Position numbers and translations under genes: made by a program. DNA of 14,319 bases from NCBI GenBank assembly GCA_022866015.1, contig JALHTX010000344.1, positions 1 through 14,319 of the forward strand, given 5' to 3'. Numbering within the stretch: the first letter of the stretch is position 1; every line of letters starts with the position of its first letter. The stretch is from Thermoplasmatota archaeon. GTDB lineage: Archaea; Thermoplasmatota; E2; DHVEG-1. The notes below the pieces were generated by a model, which did no database searches, was not told the DNA's origin, and saw nothing but the letters and a program-made list of their open reading frames with translations. Shown here in pieces: positions 5,139-13,147 of this stretch.

Positions 5139-8087
5139 ATGCTGCTAAAGAAAAAACCACGAACATGGATAATAACATTGTTTCTATTATTCATTTTATT
5201 ATCACCTAATTTTAATGATAATGTACGAGCAGAAGATCCATCTGATTCAGAATATATCAAGGGATTAATCAATATTTTACGTTCAATGATAGATTTTAAC
5301 GACGATTTAAATCCACATCCATTCAGATACGTTGGAATATGGCAGAGCTACAGAACAATGAATATCGAAGGTGATATGGAATTTGAGCTTTATTTCTCAG
5401 CACCAATTCTCACACAAATTCAACTACTTGGATTAATAAATTATCAAGATTCTTTAAAAATAGATGTATATCATGTAAATTCAGATGGGGTAAAGACTCT
5501 TATTGAAAACGGTAACAAAACTATAAAATTAGTGCCAGAAACACAAGAGTATATACAAAAATATATTGTTAAACTAGAAAATGTCAATGTAATTATAAAT
5601 AAAAACGAGTATCTAGCCTTTGTAATTGAAATAAAACAATCTGAAAAACCAGTAGAAAGTTTTGCAGCGAACAGATTTGATACACAAGTTGTTTCTAGAC
5701 TTGAAAAAATTGCAAATATACTAAGAAAAATCGATGACCCTAATCTTCAAGAAATAGCAACTTATATTGATATAGGACTTGAAAATCTATCTAACCTAGG
5801 TATCGGCGGTAAAGAATTTGGTGCTCTTGTAAATGTTTTATTTTCCAGTGCTTTTTATTATGGATCTGTTGATTATCCATCGTCTGTTAAATTCTATAAC
5901 GATGATAGTAAAGAAATAAAAGTATATTTCCAAAGCGAATATTCAGATTTTCAATATGAGTTATATTCTACTACAGAACTATTTCCTTTTGAAAAAAAAG
6001 CTAATGAAACAAAACCAACAACAAGCACCGCACATGCTTGGCCACCAATACTTACAGAGATAGATGAATTAAAATCACTTGAGAATATAAGTCTTGATAG
6101 TGAGATAGTTAATTGGTTAGTAATATGGGCATTATATACAATTGGAGAGCCTACTGAAGAAGTAGATACAAATAAGGTTACCTATTATCTTGCTGAAAAC
6201 GGAAAATTAACAACTGATAAGCCAGGAGAAACATCAACAATAAACAAAGAATTATCAGAACAACCTTCTACATGGACTGCTACGGCTTTTGAAAGAAACA
6301 AGATACTTACAAATGTTACTGCTTACCTTAATATTTATTATTCAAAGGTTTTAACTCTTGGAAAAGTAAAAATAAATGCTACTTTAAAGAAAAATGGTAA
6401 AATAATTGCCACTGATGAAAAAGATTTGGATAGAACAAATATATTTGAACTAATACAAAAAGGGCCAGATGTACCAACTAAATTTACTTTTGATAATTTT
6501 GATACCTCTGAAGAGATATGGTATACTGATAATCTAAGCCTTGAGGTATCATATGTTAACAAACCGATTTTAGGTTCATTAAGACCAGTTAAAATAAACT
6601 ATGGTTCAGATACGTATCCTTCAAATATTATTTTAACATTAAAAGAAACAGATAACATAAAAATTGGAGATTTAAAAGATAAAGAAGTGTATTCTGGTGG
6701 AAGTGCACATTATATTGTAAATGTTACTAGCAAAAATAGTAAAAATTATAAAGATACAGTTAAGATTTCAGCTGAAGTAAAAGAAAAAATTGGAAACTGG
6801 GATATCAAGGTTATTCCAAATGAACTTGAAATCGATTCTGGAACTGTTGAAAAAGTTCATATTTATGTAAACTCAACTGCACTTAATGATACCGTATATG
6901 ATGTTGATAAAATACACTTCTTTATAAATGCTACAGGTAAAACTGGTTTTGATACTAATACATCATATGTTTCTGTTTCAAGAGATGCAGTTGAATATGG
7001 TTTTGAAGTAATTGGTCCTGAAGAAATCGAAATTAAACATGGTTCAACTAAAACCATTGCAATTGTTATAAGAAATAGAAACAAAGGATATATTCCTGAT
7101 AAATATAGTATAAATACTGAAAGTGAACATAATTTTAACATAATAGTTAATTTATCTTCTGATGAAGAGATACCTGTTTATAATAATAATTCTGATGAAA
7201 ATAAAGTGATAACAGCAAATATAACAGTTGAAGTGCCATGGTATACAAATATTGAATCTGATGAACTAATAATTAAGATACTTTCATCTCAAAGCGATCG
7301 TTACCCTCCAATTTTTGAGAAATCATTTAAAGTTACTGTTAAAGTTATTACACCCAATATTTTAGAAAGAGTTTACAGATTATTTGAATCAGCTGCGGCC
7401 AAGATCGGTTTAACTGGTAAATATGCTGGATGGATTTTAATTGCAGTACTATTGCTATTATTGATAATAATTAGTATAATCATTATATACCTGAAAAAAA
7501 GAGGATTTGTAGAAATAATCTGTCTGGAGAGAATCAAAGAAATTGTACCTGATGAAACCACAAAATTTGAAATAACCATTAAAAACCCATACAAATCTAA
7601 TCTTACTTATAATATACAATCCAAAATAGAAAACGATACACAAGGTTTTGATATATCAGTTGATAAAATAGAACTTGCCTTACAACCAGGAGAAGAAAAA
7701 GTTATAAATCTTCTAGTTAAACCAAATGATAATGTCAAAAAAGATGACTGGTGTGAAGTAAAAATCATTATAAGACCCAGTAATAAAACCAAAACAACTG
7801 AAATATCAACAGTTACAACCATTAAAAACGGAAAGACAGATATAAGATTATCTGGAGTTATTCACTGGCCGAAAATATTTAAGAAAGATGATAGGGTTGA
7901 AACATCGTTTAAAGTATGGAATCATGGTAATGTATCCACAGGTAAGATTAACATTCTTTTCTTTGTTAATGGCAAAGAAAAAAATAAAATAGAAGATGTC
8001 ATTATCCCACGTGGGGGTTATGCTGATATCGAAATACCTTGGATTGCAGATTCAGTAAAAAACGAGGTATATATAGTAGTTGATTAA
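5139..8087 (+). CDS. Large surface protein with NEW3/CARDB-like domains on both sides of a TM helix
   Basis: A 982-residue protein. Residues 1-31 are a signal peptide or anchor (LLKKKPRTW, hydrophobic core, VRA). The N-terminal half (about 35-510) has alternating beta-rich and helical parts with no family I recognise. Residues about 515-745 look like two Ig-like domains of the NEW3 type (repeated IPNELEIDSGTVEKVHIYVN-like strands), with many N-x-S/T sites. A strong TM helix covers about 763-786 and ends KKRG. The remaining 195 residues again look like beta-sandwiches: a NEW3-like domain (787-890) and a CARDB-like one (890-982) with the motif W-N-H-G-N-V-S-T-G. If the N-terminus is an ordinary signal sequence, these last domains face the cytoplasm, which is unusual. 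The coiled-coil gene 48 bases downstream is probably co-transcribed. Confidence 0.78.
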   Translation: MLLKKKPRTWIITLFLLFILLSPNFNDNVRAEDPSDSEYIKGLINILRSMIDFNDDLNPHPFRYVGIWQSYRTMNIEGDMEFELYFSAPILTQIQLLGLINYQDSLKIDVYHVNSDGVKTLIENGNKTIKLVPETQEYIQKYIVKLENVNVIINKNEYLAFVIEIKQSEKPVESFAANRFDTQVVSRLEKIANILRKIDDPNLQEIATYIDIGLENLSNLGIGGKEFGALVNVLFSSAFYYGSVDYPSSVKFYNDDSKEIKVYFQSEYSDFQYELYSTTELFPFEKKANETKPTTSTAHAWPPILTEIDELKSLENISLDSEIVNWLVIWALYTIGEPTEEVDTNKVTYYLAENGKLTTDKPGETSTINKELSEQPSTWTATAFERNKILTNVTAYLNIYYSKVLTLGKVKINATLKKNGKIIATDEKDLDRTNIFELIQKGPDVPTKFTFDNFDTSEEIWYTDNLSLEVSYVNKPILGSLRPVKINYGSDTYPSNIILTLKETDNIKIGDLKDKEVYSGGSAHYIVNVTSKNSKNYKDTVKISAEVKEKIGNWDIKVIPNELEIDSGTVEKVHIYVNSTALNDTVYDVDKIHFFINATGKTGFDTNTSYVSVSRDAVEYGFEVIGPEEIEIKHGSTKTIAIVIRNRNKGYIPDKYSINTESEHNFNIIVNLSSDEEIPVYNNNSDENKVITANITVEVPWYTNIESDELIIKILSSQSDRYPPIFEKSFKVTVKVITPNILERVYRLFESAAAKIGLTGKYAGWILIAVLLLLLIIISIIIIYLKKRGFVEIICLERIKEIVPDETTKFEITIKNPYKSNLTYNIQSKIENDTQGFDISVDKIELALQPGEEKVINLLVKPNDNVKKDDWCEVKIIIRPSNKTKTTEISTVTTIKNGKTDIRLSGVIHWPKIFKKDDRVETSFKVWNHGNVSTGKINILFFVNGKEKNKIEDVIIPRGGYADIEIPWIADSVKNEVYIVVD

Positions 8088-8135
8088 TATCGGTGCCCAA
8101 ATCCTACTTAAACAACAAAATTTATAGGGTTTCTT

Positions 8136-9014
8136 ATGAAAGAAAAATCAGATAAACAGGAAGAAATTGAACAGTTAAAAGATGCAGAGAAAAAATATCA
8201 GTCATACATACAGAAAAGAAACGAACTAAACGATATGGCAAAAGTTGTTCGTGAAGAACGAGATATGATCCATGCAAGCCGTAAAGGCTTAAAAACAGAA
8301 ATAGAAAAAGTCAAAAAAGAACGAGATGAACTAGTAGAAAAGATGCGCCAGCATAAAAAAATACGCAATAAATATCAGGAAGAAGCAAAAAAACTTATTG
8401 AAGCTAAAAGAAAGAAAAAAGGTGCTGTTTTTAAAAATTTACCAATTCGTGTTGAAGAGCTTAAAGCAGATTTTCAAATGCTTGAGTATCGTCAAGAAAC
8501 CGAGCCTATGAGCCCTCAGGAAGAAAACGAGCTAATTGAAAAAATAAGGTCAAAACGTGAGGAATACGAAAGAACAAAGATACATCTTGAAAAACAAAAA
8601 GAAGTAGAAATTGATATATCTGATAAAGATAAAGCAATAGATGAGCTATTTAAAAAAGCTGATGAGGAACATAAACTTGTTCAGAAATATTATGATGAAA
8701 ATCAGAAGAAACATGAAAGATACATAAAGCTTGTAAACGAAATGTCTGTTTCTATTGCAGAGGCAAATAAAAAACATGACCAATATCTCGAGTTAAGACA
8801 AGAAGCCCAAAAAACTCATGATAAAGCATTTGAGATGAAAAGTAAGATGATCGGAATAAAAGACAAAAGACGTAAAAGATTCCAGGAAGCAAAACAAGCA
8901 ATAAAAGAACAAAATATTATGGCTCGTAAAGCAACAATGGATGTGAAAAAGCTTGATGAAATCGCCGAGGAATCAGTGGATCTTTTGAAAAAGGGTAAAA
9001 AAATTACTTTATAA
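8136..9014 (+). CDS. COG1340-type archaeal coiled-coil protein
   Basis: A 292-residue protein, very rich in Lys and Glu and almost wholly predicted coiled coil, with no signal peptide or TM helix. It has two long heptad stretches (about 1-95 and 130-290). Between them is a short conserved break, GAVFKNLPIRVEEL, then EYRQETEPMSPQEENELIE. The T-E-P-x-S-x-x-E-E block is the recognisable core of the widespread archaeal COG1340 coiled-coil family, whose function is not established; members are sometimes misnamed phosphoserine phosphatases. The ATG at 8136 follows a weak AGGG at 8126-8129. The 48-base gap from the surface-protein gene holds no clear promoter, so the two genes are probably one transcript. 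The protein could act as a cytosolic scaffold, possibly for the unusual cytoplasmic domains of its neighbour (inference). Confidence 0.82.
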   Translation: MKEKSDKQEEIEQLKDAEKKYQSYIQKRNELNDMAKVVREERDMIHASRKGLKTEIEKVKKERDELVEKMRQHKKIRNKYQEEAKKLIEAKRKKKGAVFKNLPIRVEELKADFQMLEYRQETEPMSPQEENELIEKIRSKREEYERTKIHLEKQKEVEIDISDKDKAIDELFKKADEEHKLVQKYYDENQKKHERYIKLVNEMSVSIAEANKKHDQYLELRQEAQKTHDKAFEMKSKMIGIKDKRRKRFQEAKQAIKEQNIMARKATMDVKKLDEIAEESVDLLKKGKKITL

Positions 9015-9086
9015 TTTATATTAGTGTTTTTAAAAGATTTTTACTAATAGTTAAATTTATATATATATTAGATTGTATTTATTAAT
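9015..9086 (+). promoter_or_regulatory. Terminator-like T-tracts and leaderless promoter
   Basis: Two T-runs (about 9026-9031 and 9038-9042) after the coiled-coil gene fit archaeal intrinsic termination. TTTATATATATATTA at 9056-9070 is a strong TATA box whose centre lies about 24 bases before the ATG at 9087. There is no ribosome site before that ATG. This geometry predicts a leaderless mRNA. Confidence 0.6.
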
Positions 9087-10523
9087 ATGAAGCGATTATT
9101 AAAAATATTAGCAACAATAATTGTTGCTGTAATTCTAATCTCTTCAGTTTTTGTTATTTATTATTTTTCAGATTATAACCTAATGGACAATACTCCTCCA
9201 TCTATTAAAAGAATTACTGGCAATACAACAGGAACTACAGGAAAAATCACAAAGATCGAAGTCTCTTTTAGTGATAACAAAAACGTAACAGAAGCAATTA
9301 TTTATTTTAAATCTGCAAGTGCTAGTATATGGAATTCTAGTTCTATCATATCTGGTAGTTATGATATTGAAATACCAAAAAATCCTATTGAGGATTGGTA
9401 TTACTATATAACTGTAAACGATGAAGCAGGAAATGGCCCTGTAGGAAATCCATCCAAGGATGGCAGTAGTTATTATACGATAAGTGTTAAAGAAGATAGA
9501 AAAGAATTAGTTCATAATGTTTTTATTGAAGAAGGGACTGGTACTTGGTGTTCTAACTGTCCAGAAGTTGCAAATATTTTACATGAGTTATATGAATCAG
9601 GTGATTACAATTTTTATTATGTAAGTTTAATCAATGATACAAACAGTGAAGCTAACTCTCGTTTGAAAGAGGATTATAATATATATGGTTATCCTTCAGT
9701 TTATATTGATGGTGGTTACGATTTAATCGTAGGTGCAAATGAAAAATCTGTTTTTGAAGAAAGTATATCTAAAGCACAGAAGAGAGAGGTTCCTGCACTT
9801 TATCTTAACGTCACAGCACAGTTAGATAATAGTAGTAAAAAAACAAACATTTCTATTGAAATTATTAACTATGAAGATTATACTTATACTGGCCGTTTGA
9901 AGCTGTATCTCACAGAGCGAAATTCTGTTTCATATTATGGTGGGCAAGGAATTTATCATTTTGGTTTTATAAAAATTATTTATAACGAAGAGATTAATAT
10001 ATCAAGTAAAGAGGAAAAAAATATAGATAAAATTGATGATTTTTCTGAGTATGATATAGATAATCTTATGGTTATAGGTGTCATTTTTAATTCTCAATCT
10101 GTTGAAAAATATTCTGATACTAATAAAAAAAATCCTTTTGATGCATATTATGCTGATGCAAGCCAAGGAGCATTAATTGTTAAAAATGCAAACCTAAAAC
10201 CAGAAGTAGGAATAACTAATCCAAAAAAAGGACGGCTTCATATCTTTGGAAAAGAAATAACATTAAACAAGAATCTAAAAAACACTATTCTAATTGGAAG
10301 AGCAACTATTACAATTTATGCATCAGATGATTCCAAAGTCGAGAAAGTAGAATTATATATAGATGGTACGCTTGTAAAGACATTTGATACAGGACCATAT
10401 GAATACATGTGGAAAAAACCTTCATGGTTCAAGCTAAAGCATGATATAAAAGTAATAGCGTATGATGACAAAGGAAAAACATCAGAGGCAGAAATAGAAG
10501 TATATGCGTTTATACTTCTATAA
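9087..10523 (+). CDS. Secreted thioredoxin-fold protein flanked by Ig-like domains
   Basis: A 478-residue protein. An N-terminal hydrophobic anchor (about 5-27) leads into an Ig-like domain (35-135; TPPSI start, YYYITVNDEAGNGP end). A thioredoxin-like domain follows at about 140-235 with the active site TWCSNCP (Cys155, Cys158) and the proline strand YGYPSVYIDGG. The overall look is that of Omp28-related proteins, which likewise carry a WC-x-x-C after an Ig-like segment. Residues 235-350 are beta-rich. Residues 370-475 form a second Ig-like domain (VELYIDG, PYEYMWKK, IKVIAYDDKGKT). It probably acts outside the membrane as a thiol-disulfide oxidoreductase. It is transcribed toward the redox cluster on the other strand, and the two stops are only 15 bases apart, so it may belong functionally to that locus. 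Confidence 0.8.
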   Translation: MKRLLKILATIIVAVILISSVFVIYYFSDYNLMDNTPPSIKRITGNTTGTTGKITKIEVSFSDNKNVTEAIIYFKSASASIWNSSSIISGSYDIEIPKNPIEDWYYYITVNDEAGNGPVGNPSKDGSSYYTISVKEDRKELVHNVFIEEGTGTWCSNCPEVANILHELYESGDYNFYYVSLINDTNSEANSRLKEDYNIYGYPSVYIDGGYDLIVGANEKSVFEESISKAQKREVPALYLNVTAQLDNSSKKTNISIEIINYEDYTYTGRLKLYLTERNSVSYYGGQGIYHFGFIKIIYNEEINISSKEEKNIDKIDDFSEYDIDNLMVIGVIFNSQSVEKYSDTNKKNPFDAYYADASQGALIVKNANLKPEVGITNPKKGRLHIFGKEITLNKNLKNTILIGRATITIYASDDSKVEKVELYIDGTLVKTFDTGPYEYMWKKPSWFKLKHDIKVIAYDDKGKTSEAEIEVYAFILL

Positions 10524-10538
10524 AAAAATTTTATTTTA
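10524..10538. terminator. Shared A/T tract between convergent genes
   Basis: An A-run followed by T-rich sequence separates the convergent stops at 10523 and 10539. Each strand reads into a T-rich stretch, so it may stop transcription from both sides. No stable hairpin is present. Confidence 0.4.
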
Positions 10539-11198
10539 TTAGTGAGATGCCTCTTTGTTTTCATTATAAAGATTTATTGATTCATAAATTAATTCTAATA
10601 ACTCTTCTTGTGTTCCAATTTCATAAACCGTAGAATAACATGGTTCTACAAACCCATGATTATATCCATATGTTATAAAAACAACCATTGGATTGCCCTC
10701 ATCTCCAACAATATCATAAATATTTCTTGATTTGGCATAAATTCCATCTGGTGGAACATCTAAACTATCGTTGTCATCTGTATTAAAATGGATAAATGTA
10801 ACATTTGTGTTTTTAAATGGTCTTTCTAGATATAACAAATCAGGTATTTCTGTATCTTCATCATCTTCAAGAGGATTTGGAAAAGAAGTATTAAAAACCT
10901 TGGAGAAAACATTATTTTCTAGATCTATACATCCTGGGCAAAATGTAATTCTATAATCAAGAATAATTGGGCCTTTGGATAGATTTTCTAATATGAAATC
11001 AGGATGGGAGGCTCCATTGGCAGTTTCAAATCTATATTCTTTGATTGTGTTTGGTTTAAGTTTTATACAGCTTAAACATAATTCTTTTACGATTTTTGTT
11101 TGTACTTCATTATAAACATCAGTTGTGAAAAGAACGCTGAAAAAACTAATTACTAAAACGAATAGCATTATTATTTGTAATATTTGTATTTTTTTCAT
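10539..11198 (-). CDS. Membrane-anchored protein with two CxxC motifs, thioredoxin-like
   Basis: A 219-residue protein with an N-terminal hydrophobic segment (about 4-25) acting as signal or anchor, followed by an extracytoplasmic domain. Cysteine pairs are CLSC at 41-44 and CPGC at 87-90, plus a lone Cys near 193. The second pair follows a beta strand (IILDYRITF), as the active site of thioredoxin does, and GNPMVVFITYG near 165-175 could be the strand after the usual cis-Pro, with Asn-Pro in place of Thr-Pro. The 46-residue spacing of two CxxC motifs is not a family I recognise. The ATG follows directly on the TAA of the polyferredoxin gene (TAAATG) with GAGGG upstream, so the two are translationally coupled. 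That coupling suggests it is a partner or electron acceptor of the polyferredoxin. Confidence 0.72.
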   Translation of the reverse strand: MKKIQILQIIMLFVLVISFFSVLFTTDVYNEVQTKIVKELCLSCIKLKPNTIKEYRFETANGASHPDFILENLSKGPIILDYRITFCPGCIDLENNVFSKVFNTSFPNPLEDDEDTEIPDLLYLERPFKNTNVTFIHFNTDDNDSLDVPPDGIYAKSRNIYDIVGDEGNPMVVFITYGYNHGFVEPCYSTVYEIGTQEELLELIYESINLYNENKEASH

Positions 11199-12026
11199 TT
11201 AAACCCTCGTGAATTTTACAATATTATGAGGACATTCGGAGACACATTTACCGCATAAAATGCACTCAGGATCTCGATTCATATTTGGAACATCGATGCC
11301 CATAGGACATATATCTGAGCAGATATTACAGTGTTTACATTTTTTAATATCAACTTCCATATGAATTAAACTAACTTTGTTAAATGGTGCTAAAAATGCT
11401 CCGATAGGGCAGAAGTATCTACACCAGCCTCGCTCAACAAGAAAAATAAGTAAAAGAAATAGGATAAAAATTATTAAAGCAGGATAGAAATAAGAAGATG
11501 GAACATAAACACCTGGTTTTAATATCATTATTGGAAAAGTACCAGTGAGCATACCTATTGGGCATATATCTGTAAAAACAAAACCAATAAAAATTGAAGT
11601 TAAAAATACAAGTACTATTAGCACAAGATATTTAGAATATCTTAGATAACGTTCAATTTTATGTTGACCTATTCTCTTAAAAAAAGGGATTTTCTTTTTT
11701 AAAAACCTTGCTATTCTTCCAGTGGCTCTCTGCAATAAACCAACTGGACATGCCCATCCGCAGACGGCTCTCCCAGTTAAAACTGCAACTCCACCAAGGA
11801 TAATTATGGGATATAAAAAAAGTTTTAAACTAAAATTATTAGGGTTATTAAAGACTTTATAAACGCTAAGTTCCATAGATCTGAGTGGACATGCTGAAGA
11901 TGCAGCAGGGCAAGCATTACAGTAAAAAAAAGGTACACAAAAACCTGTTTTTATTCCAAAAGCTCCAAGATTTGCAGAAAAAAGAAAAATAATTTGAGAT
12001 ATCAGTCTTTTTAGTTGAAATTTCAT
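11199..12026 (-). CDS. NapH-like membrane polyferredoxin (4Fe-4S)
   Basis: A 275-residue integral membrane iron-sulfur protein of the NapH/NosR/CcoG type. About four TM helices are visible, near 8-24, 68-88, 131-152 and 180-199. Family Cys motifs follow helices: CGWACPVG at 89-96, DICPIG, and GWCRYFCPIG. The C-terminus carries two complete C-x2-C-x2-C-x3-C-P clusters (CKHCNICSDICP and CILCGKCVSECP) for two [4Fe-4S] centres, probably cytoplasmic. An extra N-terminal Cys group (30, 36, 39, 46) could be on the outer face. Such proteins pass electrons between ferredoxin or quinol pools and periplasmic acceptors. Here it lies between a PGF-CTERM protein (3 bases upstream) and a two-CxxC protein (zero-base gap), so it probably drives an extracytoplasmic thiol pathway. 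Confidence 0.85.
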   Translation of the reverse strand: MKFQLKRLISQIIFLFSANLGAFGIKTGFCVPFFYCNACPAASSACPLRSMELSVYKVFNNPNNFSLKLFLYPIIILGGVAVLTGRAVCGWACPVGLLQRATGRIARFLKKKIPFFKRIGQHKIERYLRYSKYLVLIVLVFLTSIFIGFVFTDICPIGMLTGTFPIMILKPGVYVPSSYFYPALIIFILFLLLIFLVERGWCRYFCPIGAFLAPFNKVSLIHMEVDIKKCKHCNICSDICPMGIDVPNMNRDPECILCGKCVSECPHNIVKFTRV

Positions 12027-12029
12027 CGT

Positions 12030-12527
12030 TTATCTCTTTCTTCTTAAGACTATTAATGAAATAAACACTGCTATTAGTAATATTACTAATTCAAAACCTG
12101 GAGAGTCATTGTTTCCGCCATTATTACCATTATTTGTTTTAAGATACGTTTTGAGATCATCAACTTGGTATTCAGTTCCATCATCATTGATATTAAATAG
12201 ATATTGAACATGATCAATTGAATCTTGTGTACCAGTTAATGTTACTTCAGCTTCATATTTACCATCATCGTTTAGAGTCATTGGTATATTTGGATGAGAT
12301 TTGAAGCACTGAGCAGGTGGTTTTTCTGTACACTCAGATATAGTAACAGTGACACTAGTTATATTTTCTCCAGTAATTGTTGCAATTACTGTAAATGTTG
12401 AAAGTGGTTTAGGTTCAGCCGGGTTAGTAGTTATATTTTCAATTGTTGGGTTAGCATTAACGCTAAATATTGATAAACATAAGCCTAAAAATAAAATTGC
12501 ACATATCATTGTTTTAATATTTTTCAT
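12030..12527 (-). CDS. PGF-CTERM surface protein with an Ig-like domain and Cys pair
   Basis: A 165-residue secreted protein. A signal peptide covers about 1-25 (MKNIKT start, ANA-like end). The mature part is one Ig-like domain (27-130) containing the only mature cysteines, Cys66 and Cys74, on a short loop where they could form a disulfide. A flexible Asn/Gly-rich spacer follows. The C-terminus has SPGFE (142-146), a hydrophobic helix and RRKR, the tripartite PGF-CTERM signal cut by archaeosortase A, after which such proteins become lipid-anchored on the cell surface. A strong ribosome site GGGAGGTAG (12534-12542) lies six bases before the ATG. It is the first gene of the three-gene unit with the polyferredoxin. 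Its role is unknown; a thiol substrate or an electron-accepting surface partner is possible. Confidence 0.8.
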   Translation of the reverse strand: MKNIKTMICAILFLGLCLSIFSVNANPTIENITTNPAEPKPLSTFTVIATITGENITSVTVTISECTEKPPAQCFKSHPNIPMTLNDDGKYEAEVTLTGTQDSIDHVQYLFNINDDGTEYQVDDLKTYLKTNNGNNGGNNDSPGFELVILLIAVFISLIVLRRKR

Positions 12528-12599
12528 TTGTCTCTACCTCCCTAATTAAAGAAATCATACTTATAGATAAAAGTATTTTTTATAAATATTTCTAATTAT
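12528..12599 (-). promoter_or_regulatory. Promoter and leader of the PGF-CTERM/polyferredoxin operon
   Basis: On the minus strand, TATTTATAAAAA (12577-12588) is a good TATA box. It places the start near 12557 and leaves a leader of about 30 bases with the GGGAGGTAG ribosome site. A 6-bp inverted repeat ATACTT/AAGTAT (12557-12562/12571-12576) lies between the TATA box and the start point and could be an operator. The three downstream genes can thus be expressed apart from the thioredoxin genes. Confidence 0.5.
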
Positions 12600-13139
12600 T
12601 TATACCTCCAACAAATCATTAATTCTTGCACAAATTAATGAATATGAAGTTAGACCCTCAGCAGAGTAATTAATTTCACCATTTTTATCAAATATATAAA
12701 TGGTAGGAATCCCATTACCTTCCAATTTATACTTCTCCCATATACTACCATTATCAAGCCCAAAAACCCAGTTTAATTCAACATTATAATTTTTATTAAA
12801 GTTAACCTTGTAATTTTCAATTAATTGAATAGTTTCACGGGGGTCTACATCAATAGAAATTATTTCCAAATCGCTATTACTATAATTTTTATAAACTTGT
12901 TTTAATACAAGCATTTGATTTTTACATGGTCCACACCATGTAGCCCACATATCTAATATTACCACTTTACCACGATAATCTTTTAAATTCTTTAAAGAAC
13001 CGTCAATATAAGTAAAAGTAAAATTTTCACCTGTATCAATATTATCATCTGATGAATTTATACAACCACTAAACAAAGATATTAATATTATTAAAAAGAA
13101 TAACAGCGATAATTCTATTTTATTTTTAATATCATTCAC
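12600..13139 (-). CDS. TlpA/ResA-like thioredoxin, putative lipoprotein
   Basis: A 179-residue thiol-disulfide oxidoreductase. The N-terminal hydrophobic segment (9-25) ends in LFSGC, a lipobox-like site with Cys26, suggesting a lipid anchor outside the membrane. The thioredoxin fold follows. The start of the domain (ENFTFTYIDG, then LKDYRGKVVIL) and the active site WATWCGPC (Cys69, Cys72) are as in TlpA/ResA/AhpC-TSA proteins, and GNGIPTIYIF near 145-154 provides the cis-Pro. Such proteins usually reduce extracytoplasmic disulfides, for example in cytochrome c maturation. The likely start is the GTG at 13139, eight bases after the thioredoxin stop; an ATG four bases further (13135) is out of frame. 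The gene is probably in one operon with the thioredoxin gene. Confidence 0.87.
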   Translation of the reverse strand: MNDIKNKIELSLLFFLIILISLFSGCINSSDDNIDTGENFTFTYIDGSLKNLKDYRGKVVILDMWATWCGPCKNQMLVLKQVYKNYSNSDLEIISIDVDPRETIQLIENYKVNFNKNYNVELNWVFGLDNGSIWEKYKLEGNGIPTIYIFDKNGEINYSAEGLTSYSLICARINDLLEV

Positions 13140-13147
13140 CCTTTTTT

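Noticed and set aside
6863..7141. A 92-codon minus-strand frame
   Set aside because: It is antisense to the 982-residue protein, has no ribosome site, and shows no recognisable sequence.
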